From a virus, in IMG/VR virus record IMGVR_UViG_3300028772_000059, positions 1 to 27,186 of that record: a stretch of DNA of 27,186 nucleotides; one strand, 5' to 3'. The stretch's first letter is position 1. Each line of letters opens with the position of its first letter. Below are positions 7,238 through 15,924 of this stretch, in pieces. The notes under the pieces were generated by a model, which saw nothing but the letters and a program-made list of their open reading frames with translations, made no database searches and had not been told where the DNA came from. The translations under genes were made by a program, and so were the position numbers.

Positions 7238-7587
7238 GAACTTTAGGAATCAATAAAACAAAGTTATGGCTTGTTAGACAATCTGGTGTTACAGATAATT
7301 TTGATTCTGATGGATTTAAAACTGGAGAAAAGATAAAAGTTTATAGCACACCGACAATTGTTTATATAAATATTTACCCTTCAAACGGTAAGATTGTAGA
7401 ACAGATATTTGGTAAAGATTATTCATGTGATATGATGGCAGTAAGCAACGAAGTACACTTGCTAAAAGATGATTTGTTATTCTTGTCATTACCAGTAAGT
7501 AATTATGATGAAACTTATGATTATAGATTGGACAAAATAAACAAGAGTATTAATACCACAAATTATGGATTAAGGATGCGAACTTAA
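7234..7587 (+). CDS. Head closure / stopper protein (SPP1 gp16-like)
   Basis: 117 residues. The start overlaps the previous stop (ATGA). The N-terminal NKTKLWLVRQSGVTDNFDSDGFKTGEKIKVYSTP, then a strand-rich middle with VEQIFGKDYSCDMMAVSN and a C-terminal DYRLDKINKSINTTNYGLRMR, fits the beta-barrel stopper that seals the connector before tail joining. The assignment relies on length, position between connector and gp10-like protein, and the characteristic Lys-Ile-x-x-Ser-x-Asn phrase near the end. No other role is suggested. Confidence 0.68.
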   Translation: MRTLGINKTKLWLVRQSGVTDNFDSDGFKTGEKIKVYSTPTIVYINIYPSNGKIVEQIFGKDYSCDMMAVSNEVHLLKDDLLFLSLPVSNYDETYDYRLDKINKSINTTNYGLRMRT

Positions 7588-8069
7588 TGTTTAAGGATAT
7601 ACAAGTAAACATAGATATTAATAATATTGATGTTGGCATTAGAGAATGGAAAGAAGTTCACGCAAAGTTTCAACGAGGTTATGAACTTGGAATAGAGGAA
7701 TTAGCAATTAGAGTTGAAGGTAAGATTCAAGAGTATTTAGATATGTATGGTCTTGGAGGTAGCGAATTATCAAGTACGGTTCACATATCAGAAGTTGAAG
7801 GTGGATTAAGAGTTGAAGTTGGCACAGACTATGCTATGTATGTTGAATATGGAACTGGTATCGTTGGTGAACAATCTCCACATCCCCATCCTTGGGCATA
7901 TGATATAAACAATCATGGAGAACAAGGATGGCAGTATATTGGAAAAGATGGTAGACTTCATTGGACTATGGGTTCAGAAGCTAAACCTTTCATGTACAAT
8001 TCATGGTTATGGGCAAAGCGAAGTGCATATAATATCATAATGAAGAACATAAGAAAACAATTCAAGTAG
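7587..8069 (+). CDS. HK97 gp10-like neck protein
   Basis: 160 residues. The ATG shares a base with the previous stop (TAATG). The family is marked by the conserved DYAMYVEYGTG phrase (near residues 83-93) and the later GSEAKPFMYNSW. Both are seen here, with an N-terminal helix pair (residues 25-55) before them. HK97 gp10-like proteins act at the head-tail interface and are needed for tail joining or maturation. A long insertion with HPHPWAYDINNHGEQGWQYI between the two motifs is usual for the Gram-positive subfamily. Confidence 0.82.
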   Translation: MFKDIQVNIDINNIDVGIREWKEVHAKFQRGYELGIEELAIRVEGKIQEYLDMYGLGGSELSSTVHISEVEGGLRVEVGTDYAMYVEYGTGIVGEQSPHPHPWAYDINNHGEQGWQYIGKDGRLHWTMGSEAKPFMYNSWLWAKRSAYNIIMKNIRKQFK

Positions 8070-8081
8070 GAGGATACGGTA

Positions 8082-8474
8082 TTGATAATTGATATAACAA
8101 ATGAAGTTTTGACATACGTTCAAACTAATTACCCAACTATGAATTTATTATCTACCTATCCATCCACAACACCAGTTTTCCCATGCGTGGTAATGGAAGA
8201 AATGACTAATAACCAATTAAAGGAAACGGTTGATAGTGATGGTGAACATCATAGTGATGTGATGATTCAAGTTGATATTTTCACTCAAGGAGATAGAAAA
8301 ATATCAGATGCCAAAGCAATCAGAAAACAGATAGATGATATAATGAGTGGTTATTATAAAATGGGTAGAACTTATTCTGGTATAACTCCAAACTTCTTGG
8401 ATACAAATATATACCGATATACCTTGAGATATTCATTTATAGTAAGTGAAAATAAAGTTATATATAGGGGGTAA
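8082..8474 (+). CDS. Tail terminator / tail completion protein
   Basis: 130 residues starting with TTG. GTAGGAGG ends 8 bases before TTG 8082, and no in-frame ATG occurs before codon 20, so a TTG start is well supported. The fold pattern is an N-terminal helix (NEVLTYVQTNYP), then strands with VVMEEMTNN, VMIQVDIFT, a middle helix (AKAIRKQIDDIMSGYY) and closing TLRYSFIVSEN. It matches the alpha/beta terminator proteins that cap the tail tube and join it to the neck. It lies directly before the tail-tube genes, the expected place. Confidence 0.72.
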   Translation: MIIDITNEVLTYVQTNYPTMNLLSTYPSTTPVFPCVVMEEMTNNQLKETVDSDGEHHSDVMIQVDIFTQGDRKISDAKAIRKQIDDIMSGYYKMGRTYSGITPNFLDTNIYRYTLRYSFIVSENKVIYRG

Positions 8475-8479
8475 AATAA

Positions 8480-8881
8480 ATGGCGGTTTCAACAGTTACT
8501 ACCACACTAAATTATAAAGTTTTAGTTGGAGATAGTTATGCTAAGTTGTGCGATATAGTTAGTTATCCAGATTTGGGTTCAGCACCTTCCAAACTTGATA
8601 CAACTGATTTAGCACAGACTAGTGTAAAAACTAATATTCTTGGACTGCAAGATGCACCAGATTTAACATTTGAGTGTAATTATGATGAAGCAACGTATAA
8701 CACAATAAATGCTTTGAATAAATCTACTGTATATTTCATACAATTATTGTTTGGAACAGATGGTGCATTTACTTGGACTGGTCAAATAAGAGCATATGTA
8801 ACTGGTGCTGGTGTTGACGAAGTTCGTAAAATGAGCATAGTCATTGGAACTTATACACCAATTGCATTCGCAGTAAACTAA
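8480..8881 (+). CDS. Major tail protein, copy 1
   Basis: 133 residues of mostly beta structure, ATG 5 bases after the previous stop with AGGGGG upstream. Residues 25-70 hold DIVSYPDLGSAPSKLDTTDL and TNILGLQDAPDLTFECNYDE, which recur in the next gene; the PSKLDTTDL and DAPDLTFECNYDE phrases are typical of short siphophage tail-tube subunits. The end has a GVDEVRKMSI strand. These subunits polymerise into the hollow tail tube around the tape measure. This copy is slightly shorter than the second. Which of the two builds the main tube is not decided by sequence. Confidence 0.78.
   Translation: MAVSTVTTTLNYKVLVGDSYAKLCDIVSYPDLGSAPSKLDTTDLAQTSVKTNILGLQDAPDLTFECNYDEATYNTINALNKSTVYFIQLLFGTDGAFTWTGQIRAYVTGAGVDEVRKMSIVIGTYTPIAFAVN
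8630..8667 (+). repeat. 38-bp direct repeat, copy in tail-tube gene 1
   Basis: Identical over 38 bases to 9048-9085. It encodes the conserved core of the tail-tube proteins. The 418-base offset equals the gene-to-gene distance within the duplication. It could support homologous recombination that collapses or re-expands the pair. Confidence 0.85.
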
Positions 8882-8894
8882 TAGGAGGTAAATT

Positions 8895-9305
8895 ATGGCA
8901 ATATTAAGTACAGCTAATACTACACTTAATTATTGTGCCACTCAAGGTGGAGTATATACGAAACTTGTTGATATAGTTTCTTATCCAGATATGGGTGCTT
9001 CTCCATCTAAGTTAGACACAACTGACCTAAGTGCTACGGTATCTAAGACTAATATTCTTGGACTGCAAGATGCACCAGATTTAACCTTTGAATGTAACTA
9101 TGATGAAACAGCATATAATACTTTGAAAGGTCTTACTGGTACTTACTGGTTTAACCTATTCTTTGGAACTGCTGGAGCAGATGGTATATTCGAATGGCAA
9201 GGAAAAATAAACGTATTTAGTACTGGTGGTGGAGTAGACGAAGTTAGAAAAATGTCTGTAGTTGTATCTAATGCTACACCAATAACTTTCGAATATTCTG
9301 CTTAA
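8895..9305 (+). CDS. Major tail protein, copy 2 (tandem paralogue)
   Basis: 136 residues with TAGGAGG 8 bases before ATG. It aligns end to end with the previous protein. A 20-residue block starting TNILGLQDAPDL is identical, and GVDEVRKMS recurs near the end, while the N-terminus and the stretch at residues 75-95 differ. Both copies are intact, without stops. Two tube paralogues could form a mixed tube, or one could serve as a tail-tip or junction protein. Direct duplication is supported by a 38-base identical stretch shared by the two genes. Confidence 0.78.
   Translation: MAILSTANTTLNYCATQGGVYTKLVDIVSYPDMGASPSKLDTTDLSATVSKTNILGLQDAPDLTFECNYDETAYNTLKGLTGTYWFNLFFGTAGADGIFEWQGKINVFSTGGGVDEVRKMSVVVSNATPITFEYSA
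9048..9085 (+). repeat. 38-bp direct repeat, copy in tail-tube gene 2
   Basis: Second copy of the repeat at 8630-8667. Sequence outside the block has drifted at third-codon and other positions, so this block is either recently converted or under strong constraint. Confidence 0.85.
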
Positions 9306-9335
9306 TAAAATAATGTGAAATTGTAGGAGGATGGA

Positions 9336-9680
9336 ATGAATATTAATATTGATGGCAAAGATGTGGAATTAGGATTCTCATATAACTCATTCAAGTATAT
9401 GCAAGATTTTGACCTAAGTGAATTGGTAGGAATGGAAGGTAAACCTTTCAAGATTATAACAATTACGGAAAGCCTATTAATAGGAGCAGTTAATTGTGAC
9501 CCTAAAGTTAAGTTTCCAGAAGCCAAAGTTACAGAGTTCCTTGAGGAATATGTAGTTGAAAATTCTATAGCTGACTTGTTAGAGGAATTAATGAAACTGT
9601 TGGAGGATTCACATTTTTTCAAGTCACTTCAAAAGACGAACCAGAAAGCACCAATGAGTGTGCCGAAGAAGAAGAAATAA
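9336..9680 (+). CDS. Tail assembly chaperone, short form (gpG-like)
   Basis: 114 residues. ATG 9336 follows TAGGAGG with 5 bases; the nearby ATG at 9331 is stopped after one codon. The protein (NINIDGKDVELGFSYNSFKYMQDFDL start, helical middle, EELMKLLEDSHFF) has the N-terminal form of the gpG family, which binds the tape measure during tail assembly and is absent from the virion. It ends with a Lys-rich MSVPKKKK tail after the frameshift site at 9614. In most siphophages a small fraction of ribosomes shift -1 here and make the longer GT form. Position between tail tube and tape measure is exactly as expected. Confidence 0.8.
   Translation: MNINIDGKDVELGFSYNSFKYMQDFDLSELVGMEGKPFKIITITESLLIGAVNCDPKVKFPEAKVTEFLEEYVVENSIADLLEELMKLLEDSHFFKSLQKTNQKAPMSVPKKKK
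9614..9620 (+). promoter_or_regulatory. Programmed -1 ribosomal frameshift site (slippery TTTTTTC)
   Basis: Zero-frame codons are CAT TTT TTC, giving the X XXY YYZ heptamer T TTT TTC. After a -1 slip the frame continues with CAA GTC and stays open through a Glu-rich linker into the 9722-10066 frame. I see no strong stem or pseudoknot immediately downstream, so the stimulating element is unclear. Confidence 0.72.
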
Positions 9681-10066
9681 TTGCCGACACTTTTGAAGAT
9701 GAATTAGATAGTATACCCTTCTTGCAAAAGATAGAGGATGAAGTTTTACCTAATGCCTTAATGATAGGGGTTGATTATGATTTGTTTTGGACATTAAATC
9801 CTAAATCATTATCCCCATTCGTTAAGGCTTTTTCTTTGAAGCAGAAACATGAAGATGCTTTGGCATGGTCACAGGGTATATATATCAGACTGGCAATTTC
9901 AAGTTGTTTAAATAAAGCAAGTAAATATCCAGAAAAGCCAATGATGGCTGATAAGATTAAAGTTGAACCAGAAAAGCCTATGAGTATGGAAGAAATAAAA
10001 AGAAGGTTTATGGCTCATGCTAATGATATAAATATAAAATTTAGAAAGGAGGTAACTAATGGCTAA
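9620..10066 (+). CDS. Tail assembly chaperone, -1 frame extension (gpGT C-terminal part)
   Basis: Read in the -1 frame from 9620, this adds about 148 residues to the first 95 of the upstream gene, for a fusion of about 243. The extension begins with a Glu/Asp-rich linker (ECAEEEEIIADTFEDELDS), then a helical domain with VDYDLFWTLNPKSLSPFVKAFSLK and a basic end. A T-domain like this recruits tail-tube subunits to the chaperone-tape-measure complex. The TTG at 9722 has no good ribosome binding site, which favours frameshifting over independent translation. The stop overlaps the tape measure start by 8 bases. Confidence 0.75.
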   Translation, partial: QVTSKDEPESTNECAEEEEIIADTFEDELDSIPFLQKIEDEVLPNALMIGVDYDLFWTLNPKSLSPFVKAFSLKQKHEDALAWSQGIYIRLAISSCLNKASKYPEKPMMADKIKVEPEKPMSMEEIKRRFMAHANDINIKFRKEVTNG

Positions 10067-12602
10067 AGATACTATGGGTCTTGGCATACTGATTAGTGGT
10101 AATGCAAAAGGTGGAATAAAAGCTATTGATGATACAACTAGTTCTTTTAAAAGACTGGGAACTGCTACTAAGGGTACTGCCGATAGTATGTCTAAATTTT
10201 ATGATAAAACCAGAAATACAAATAACGCATTAAACAATATAGCAAAAGATGCAAACCGTTCTGCTGAAGGACTTTCAAAAATGGGAAAGGCTATGAACCA
10301 GATGGCTGGTGCTACTGGAGTTTATATGCTTGCAAATGCACTTTCAAAAGCAATACAATCCTCTATGGATATGATAGAAACAGTCAATCTGTTTAGTGTA
10401 TCAATGGGAGATATGGCAGTTGAAGGTCAGCAATTTGTAGTTGCTATGAGTGATGCCTTTGGATTTGACCAGACTAACATACAGAATGCAGTAGGTAACT
10501 TTAATCTGTTGGCTAGGTCAATGGGATTCTCAACAGAACAGGCACAAACTTTATCTACTAATACCTATAAACTAGGTAAGGATTTGGCTTCATTAACCAA
10601 TGTACCTATAAATCAAGTTATGCAAGATTTACGTTCTGGTTTGATAGGTCAGACTGAAACTGTATATAAATATGGTATGGACTTAACAGAAGCAAGTTTG
10701 GGAGCAGAAGCAGTTGCACAAGGTATAACTAAGTCAGTAAGGTCAATGTCACAGGGAGAGAAGATGGCATTAAGGTATTCCTTGATGTTGAAACAAAGTA
10801 CTTTGGCTCAAGGTGACTTTGCACGAACTATTCAATCTCCAGCTAATCAGTTGAAGGTTCTTAGTGAAAGATTTGTTACACTTGGTAGGTCAGTTGGTTC
10901 AATGTTCATTCCACTACTTACTTCTATCTTACCATATCTGAATGCGTTTGTCAAGACTCTTACTGGAATATTTAATACGATAGCAACATTCTTCGGTTAT
11001 GTTCCACCAACAGTAAGTGATATGTCTGGAACATTTAGTGGAGTAGAAGATGGTGCTGATGCAGCAACTGATGCAGTAGATGGTACAACTACGGCAATAA
11101 AAGAAATGAAAACTGCTACACTTGGTATAGATGAACTTAATCTCATTCCAGATACTTCGGCTAGTGATAGTGCAAAAAAAGCTGGCTCTGGTGTAGGTGG
11201 AGCATCTATATTACCTAATTTTGAAATGCCATCATATGACGATTTAATGAGTTCAGTTAAAAACACTAGTGATGAAATAGCTAAGAGCATGAAAACTGTT
11301 TGGGATAATTTTGTTAAGTTATCACAACCGTTGATATTCGCAAATTGGGAGTCACTTAAATATAGTGTTGAGCAACTTGGTAAAGCATTAGGTAATCTAG
11401 GTAAAGTATCCCTTGCTGGATTATCATGGTTCTATAAAGAAGTATTAGTTCCAATAGGTGTTTGGTTAATTGAAAAAGGATTGCCAGCATTCGTAAATGT
11501 ACTCGCTCAATCATTCCAAACTTTAGCAGATGTATTTACTGCACTTGCACCAGAAGGTCAGAAGTTTACTGAGAACATAATAAAACCTTTAGGAGAACTG
11601 GCTGGAACATTCATAATAGATACTCTTAACGGAATAACTGGAGCATTAAAAGGTATAAGTGATTGGGCAAAGAATAATAAAACTGATGTAAAAGCTTGTG
11701 CTGATATTATTGCTGGATTCTTCACAGTATGGCAAGTTGGTAAGATGGTTGAATTTGTAACCAATGCTGGTGGAGTAGTAGACGCATTGTTGAAGTTTAA
11801 AAACGGTTTCATGGAACTAACAATAATAGAAACTATAGCAACTACCATGACAACCATATTTACTGGTGCTTGTTGGTTGCTGGAAACTGCTATAGCAGTA
11901 TTAACTTCTCCAATAACTTTGACTATATTAGCAATAGCAGGAGTAATCGCAATAGGATATTTGCTTATAAAGAACTGGGATTTAGTTATCCAGACTGCTC
12001 AAAATCTAGCAATGGGAACTGCTAATGCATTCCGTAATCTTGGAGATTGGATGCAGAAAAATGTTGGTGATAAATTAACCAAGATGTTTAATGACACTTG
12101 GAATAATATATACAACAATATAAGATGGGCAATTAATGGTATAATAGGTTTAATGAATGGTATGATAGATGGTATGGGAGGTTTGATTGAAGGTATATTA
12201 GTTGGTATCAATAAAATGATATTAGCTTTCAGTTTAGCAAAATCGGCTCTAGGTATTGCTGGATGGGTATATCCAATATCATTCTCAACATCAATGCCCC
12301 ATATACCATATCTCGCAAAGGGTGGACAGTTAGATGCTGGACAACAATTTGTAGCAGGGGAATCTGGAGCAGAGATGATTGGTAGTTACAAAGGTAAGAC
12401 AACCGTTATGCCATTGGAGAATACAGACTTTGTACAAGCTATGCATGATGCAGTTCTTAGTGCAATGACTAAGAGTGGGGCAGAGAATAACCAAGTTATA
12501 GAGAATGTAGTAAATCTTGATGGTCAAGTTATATACGCAAATCAGCAGAAGGTTTCAACTCAACGAGGTAAGAACTTTGGAATGGGGGTATTCGCAAGAT
12601 GA
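10059..12602 (+). CDS. Tail tape measure protein
   Basis: 847 residues, AAAGGAGG 6 bases before ATG. It sets tail length and is ejected ahead of DNA. Evidence is size, position, and content: an N-terminal helical region (residues 1-110), a conserved tape-measure core with GFDQTNIQNAVGNFNLLARSM, SLTNVPINQVMQDLRSGLIGQ and a YSLMLKQSTLAQGDFARTIQSPANQLK stretch at about residues 125-270, hydrophobic segments near 285-320 and 605-640, and a C-terminal LAKGGQLDAGQQFVAGESGAEMI module. If about 1.5 angstrom per residue holds, the tail is roughly 120-130 nm. No peptidase or transglycosylase domain is seen. The stop overlaps the next ATG (ATGA). Confidence 0.93.
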   Translation: MAKDTMGLGILISGNAKGGIKAIDDTTSSFKRLGTATKGTADSMSKFYDKTRNTNNALNNIAKDANRSAEGLSKMGKAMNQMAGATGVYMLANALSKAIQSSMDMIETVNLFSVSMGDMAVEGQQFVVAMSDAFGFDQTNIQNAVGNFNLLARSMGFSTEQAQTLSTNTYKLGKDLASLTNVPINQVMQDLRSGLIGQTETVYKYGMDLTEASLGAEAVAQGITKSVRSMSQGEKMALRYSLMLKQSTLAQGDFARTIQSPANQLKVLSERFVTLGRSVGSMFIPLLTSILPYLNAFVKTLTGIFNTIATFFGYVPPTVSDMSGTFSGVEDGADAATDAVDGTTTAIKEMKTATLGIDELNLIPDTSASDSAKKAGSGVGGASILPNFEMPSYDDLMSSVKNTSDEIAKSMKTVWDNFVKLSQPLIFANWESLKYSVEQLGKALGNLGKVSLAGLSWFYKEVLVPIGVWLIEKGLPAFVNVLAQSFQTLADVFTALAPEGQKFTENIIKPLGELAGTFIIDTLNGITGALKGISDWAKNNKTDVKACADIIAGFFTVWQVGKMVEFVTNAGGVVDALLKFKNGFMELTIIETIATTMTTIFTGACWLLETAIAVLTSPITLTILAIAGVIAIGYLLIKNWDLVIQTAQNLAMGTANAFRNLGDWMQKNVGDKLTKMFNDTWNNIYNNIRWAINGIIGLMNGMIDGMGGLIEGILVGINKMILAFSLAKSALGIAGWVYPISFSTSMPHIPYLAKGGQLDAGQQFVAGESGAEMIGSYKGKTTVMPLENTDFVQAMHDAVLSAMTKSGAENNQVIENVVNLDGQVIYANQQKVSTQRGKNFGMGVFAR

Positions 12603-12982
12603 TAAGTAATGGTTTTATTAAAGTGAACGGTGTGGTACTCCCATACCCTTCCTATGGTGTTAATATTCAAAGACAACAGTTTGTAGATAGTGCAAGAAAT
12701 GCTTATGGTCAAGTCATAGCACAGAAGGTTAATCGAAGAATAGTTAAGATAGATGGACTAGAATGGAGTCATTTAACTTCAGCACAATGGCATACTATAC
12801 TAGTTGAGATAGAGAAGTTTACTGGTACACTTGAGTTTTGGGATTCCTTATCAATGAGTTATATTACACGAACTGTTTATTGGGGTGATGCTAGTGAAGA
12901 AATATATAGGATTGACCCATCAACTGGTGAAGTAACTGAATATATAAATTGTAAATGCAACTTAATTGATATGGGATATTAA
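12599..12982 (+). CDS. Distal tail-type protein, small
   Basis: 127 residues, start overlapping the tape measure stop. The sequence is strand-rich: FIKVNGVVLPYPSYGVNIQRQQFVDSARNAYGQVIAQKVNRRIVKIDGLEWSHL, then a fully conserved-looking QWHTILVEIEKFTGTLEFWD, and a closing GEVTEYINCKCNLIDMGY. It matches the short hub proteins that follow the tape measure in Clostridia siphophages and resembles the N-terminal ring domain of distal tail proteins. It probably forms the ring at the tube tip. Confidence in the position is higher than in the exact family. Confidence 0.6.
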   Translation: MISNGFIKVNGVVLPYPSYGVNIQRQQFVDSARNAYGQVIAQKVNRRIVKIDGLEWSHLTSAQWHTILVEIEKFTGTLEFWDSLSMSYITRTVYWGDASEEIYRIDPSTGEVTEYINCKCNLIDMGY

Positions 12983-12996
12983 GGAAGGAGGTAGCT

Positions 12997-14874
12997 ATGT
13001 ATATTGTTTCAGATGAATATAAAGAACAAATAAGGCAACCTCTTAGAAATTCATCAAGTGTTAAGGTGTTGTTGGATATAGAAAATGCAGATGCAGATGA
13101 TGATTCAACTATAACAGAGTCAGCACCAGCAAGTCCTATATCAAATGCTTCAGTATTAAATGATGATTATTTTGTAAATGATAGAATTGGTACTATGGAG
13201 ATAAATAGGTTCATACTTGATGGTGAGTCTAATTTTGGAAAATATGCTGACCAAGAAATATATCAAGGATATATAAGTCAGATTCCAAGTAGTTCATCAA
13301 ATGTATGGGCAAGTAATCCATATATAACTATAGATTTTTCATATGAACAGATACTAGATGGACTATCGTTTGTATTCGATAACCTATTATATGGTTATCC
13401 TACAGATATGAGAATAGAAGTATTCAATGGAGTAACATCAGTATTAGATACTCATGTATATCCAGATAGTTATGAGTGGACATATAACTCTCCTATACCA
13501 GCTTGTACTAAGATTATTTTAACTGCACAGGCAACTAGTCTTCGATACTGGAGATTCAGAATAGAAGATATAATATTTGGAATAGTCAAACAATTAGATT
13601 CTAGTGTAATAACAACTTGCAATTGGAAACAAGAAGTTGATTTAGTTGATGCTAAACTTCCAACATATGATTTTGATTTTTCATTCTTAGATATTGCTGG
13701 TGAATTTAATCCAGATGATGATACTAGTTTGTATCAGTATTTAGGTAGAAGACAAAGGGTTAGATTCTATTTCGGATATGAATTAAATGATGCTACTATA
13801 GAATGGGTAAAAGGTAGTGAGTATTTTACAACTGGTGAGGTATCAGTTGATGCTCAGTCCAATATACCAATAGTTTCCATAAAGAGTTCTTCACGATTAT
13901 ATTTCTTAACAGAAGAATATACAGAAGGTAAGTATCTTAATGTATCATGGTCATTAGGTGGATTACTAGAAGACTTAACTACTTTCATGGGTATAAATCC
14001 ATTGTATAATGATATACTGCATCAGTATTCATATGTAATATCTGACTATACTTATTTTAATGTACAGACAAAACTTCCATTACCCAAACTTCCAATAAAT
14101 CAGTGCTTACAATTATTGGCTAATGCTAGTATGTGCGTATTGGAAATTGATAGAGATGGTAAAATAGTAATGTTCCCTAGGAAATTAGGAGCAGAAGATT
14201 TCGCATTGACTTTTACAGATATGTATAAAGCACCATTGATTAAGAAATATCCTCAACTTCAAGGTGTTGATACTGCAATAAATTTAATATCAAAAGAGAG
14301 TTCGCTTAGTACAATATTGACAACTGATGTTACTGGAGCAGTAGCAAGATTTTATGAGTTTTCATATGATGGATATACGGATGTTATTGTAACTTTGACT
14401 GGTTTATCCTATGTTGGAACTCCAGAAATATATGATGGTCTTATGAGATGTTATGTAACTGGAACTGGAAGTATCAAAATAGAAGGTAAACAATTAATAA
14501 CAACTGAACAATTAGTATCATACGAATATCAATTAAGAGGTGAAAGATGTCCTTCTAAAAATGAATTGATATACACTCTAGAACACGCATTAGATTATGC
14601 TGAATGGATTTCTGAATATGCATCATGTACCAATCAATATGAAATTGAAAATAGAGGATTTCCAGAATTAGATATGGATAATATAACTTTTGATACAGTT
14701 CTTAATACCAATTTATATGGTACTGTATTCTATAATGAAGTAACATATGATGGAACTCTTAAAGGTAAGACTAAAATATTGATGGCTAAAAATTTATTTA
14801 CAACAATTGTAAATGTTTCTGGTACTTTCGCTTCTGGACAGGAATTAATCCTTCCAATAGGTTATAGTAAGTAG
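12997..14874 (+). CDS. Baseplate / Tal-like tail tip protein
   Basis: 625 residues, AAGGAGGTAG before ATG with good spacing. The first 30 residues (SDEYKEQIRQPLRNSSSVKVLLD) and the segment DFDFSFLDIAGEFNPDDDTSLYQYLGRRQRVRFYFGYEL are typical of tail-tip hub proteins that lie after the distal tail gene. Residues 60-200 may form an inserted beta sandwich of discoidin-like pattern (NPYITIDFSYEQILDGLSF, then LRYWRFRIEDI). The later half (250-625) carries hub-type repeats with LPINQCLQLLANASMCVLEIDRDGKIVM. I see no clear peptidase or glycosidase active site, so any enzyme role is open. Confidence 0.65.
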   Translation: MYIVSDEYKEQIRQPLRNSSSVKVLLDIENADADDDSTITESAPASPISNASVLNDDYFVNDRIGTMEINRFILDGESNFGKYADQEIYQGYISQIPSSSSNVWASNPYITIDFSYEQILDGLSFVFDNLLYGYPTDMRIEVFNGVTSVLDTHVYPDSYEWTYNSPIPACTKIILTAQATSLRYWRFRIEDIIFGIVKQLDSSVITTCNWKQEVDLVDAKLPTYDFDFSFLDIAGEFNPDDDTSLYQYLGRRQRVRFYFGYELNDATIEWVKGSEYFTTGEVSVDAQSNIPIVSIKSSSRLYFLTEEYTEGKYLNVSWSLGGLLEDLTTFMGINPLYNDILHQYSYVISDYTYFNVQTKLPLPKLPINQCLQLLANASMCVLEIDRDGKIVMFPRKLGAEDFALTFTDMYKAPLIKKYPQLQGVDTAINLISKESSLSTILTTDVTGAVARFYEFSYDGYTDVIVTLTGLSYVGTPEIYDGLMRCYVTGTGSIKIEGKQLITTEQLVSYEYQLRGERCPSKNELIYTLEHALDYAEWISEYASCTNQYEIENRGFPELDMDNITFDTVLNTNLYGTVFYNEVTYDGTLKGKTKILMAKNLFTTIVNVSGTFASGQELILPIGYSK

Positions 14875-14886
14875 AGGTGATAATTT

Positions 14887-15387
14887 ATGGCATGGGTAGA
14901 ACCTATAAAAGACAGAACGAAAGCTGATGTCGATTATATAAAATCAATAGTATCAAGGATAAAAGATATAGGGTATAGTGGACTAACAGTTGGAGAAAAA
15001 GCTGATTGGGAATCTGCTACCCTCAAGGGTGCATTTAATATGGTAGACTTACAGAGAATTGAAGATGATATAACTTATCTTGCAACTAAACTTTCAAGTT
15101 ATGGATTTACAGTTCCAATAACTGCTGGAATAACTTGGACTAGGAATTCAATTCCATATATGGATGACCTTGATAGAATAAAGAATAATATAATTTCTAT
15201 TGTAAATGGATTTTATAATGATGCAAATAATCCAATATTACCTATTACTGGTGTAAGAACTATGGATTATATCATAGCAAATAACATTGAACAAGTGTTA
15301 TATAATACAAAATTACTATTGGATAGTATGGTTTTGAGTATGAAACCTTGTGGAACATTCAATTGTGGAGCAACTATATTTTTATAA
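14887..15387 (+). CDS. Phage tail protein, unknown
   Basis: 166 residues, AGAGGTGATAA before ATG. Starting MAWVEPIKDRTKADVDYIKSI, it is helical with a repeated pattern: VDYIKSIVSRIKDIGY, MVDLQRIEDDITYLATKLSSYG, MDDLDRIKNNIISIVNGFY. Three copies of an (R)I(E/K)(D/N)(D/N)I-type helix suggest internal repetition and a trimeric coiled stalk. It ends with two Cys residues in a short tail (PCGTFNCGATIFL). Placed between the tail tip and the fibre, it may be a fibre adaptor or stalk. The same frame appears in Clostridia phages without known function. Confidence 0.55.
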   Translation: MAWVEPIKDRTKADVDYIKSIVSRIKDIGYSGLTVGEKADWESATLKGAFNMVDLQRIEDDITYLATKLSSYGFTVPITAGITWTRNSIPYMDDLDRIKNNIISIVNGFYNDANNPILPITGVRTMDYIIANNIEQVLYNTKLLLDSMVLSMKPCGTFNCGATIFL

Positions 15388-15401
15388 ATGGAGGTAATTA
15401 A

Positions 15402-15908
15402 ATGGCTTATACTAAAACGGTTTGGGTTGATAGAGTAGTACAGTACCCAACAAAATATACTACAACTGGTTCTGTTCCAGGGGATATTGTACTAACTGCA
15501 AATACAGGAACTATAACACAGGCTGGTACACCAGTAAATGCAACTAATTTGAATAAGATTGAACGGGCAATATTTGATATGGATGCCAAAGTGAATTATA
15601 CAGAAGAATGGACTACACCAGCACTATCAAATAGTTGGGTGCCATATGATACTATAAATGGCTCATATGCTTATAAGAAAGATAGTGATGGAGTAGTTTG
15701 GTGTAGAGGCGCTATTAAAAGTGGTACTCTTGGTGCTGTTATTTGTACACTTCCTGCTGGATATAGACCAACTAAAGCACAAAACTTTTCTGGATGTTCT
15801 GGTGATTATAATGGTGCTAGAATAAAAGTTGGAACAGATGGTACAGTAGAAGTTAATGGTGGAAGTAATACACTTATCACAACTTGTTTCTCGTTTCGAA
15901 CAGACTAA
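15402..15908 (+). CDS. Tail fibre protein, short
   Basis: 168 residues with GGAGG 7 bases before ATG. The N-terminal 60 residues form a typical fibre start with a strand and helix ending NATNLNKIERAIFDMDAKV, the adaptor helix common in phage fibre genes. The remaining 100 residues are a compact beta domain (WCRGAIKSGTLGAVICTLPAGYRPTKAQNFSG) that resembles the knob of short receptor-binding fibres. It probably gives a second receptor contact besides the adhesin cassette near the portal. No enzyme motif. Confidence 0.65.
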   Translation: MAYTKTVWVDRVVQYPTKYTTTGSVPGDIVLTANTGTITQAGTPVNATNLNKIERAIFDMDAKVNYTEEWTTPALSNSWVPYDTINGSYAYKKDSDGVVWCRGAIKSGTLGAVICTLPAGYRPTKAQNFSGCSGDYNGARIKVGTDGTVEVNGGSNTLITTCFSFRTD

Positions 15909-15924
15909 TGGAGGATTGTAAATA

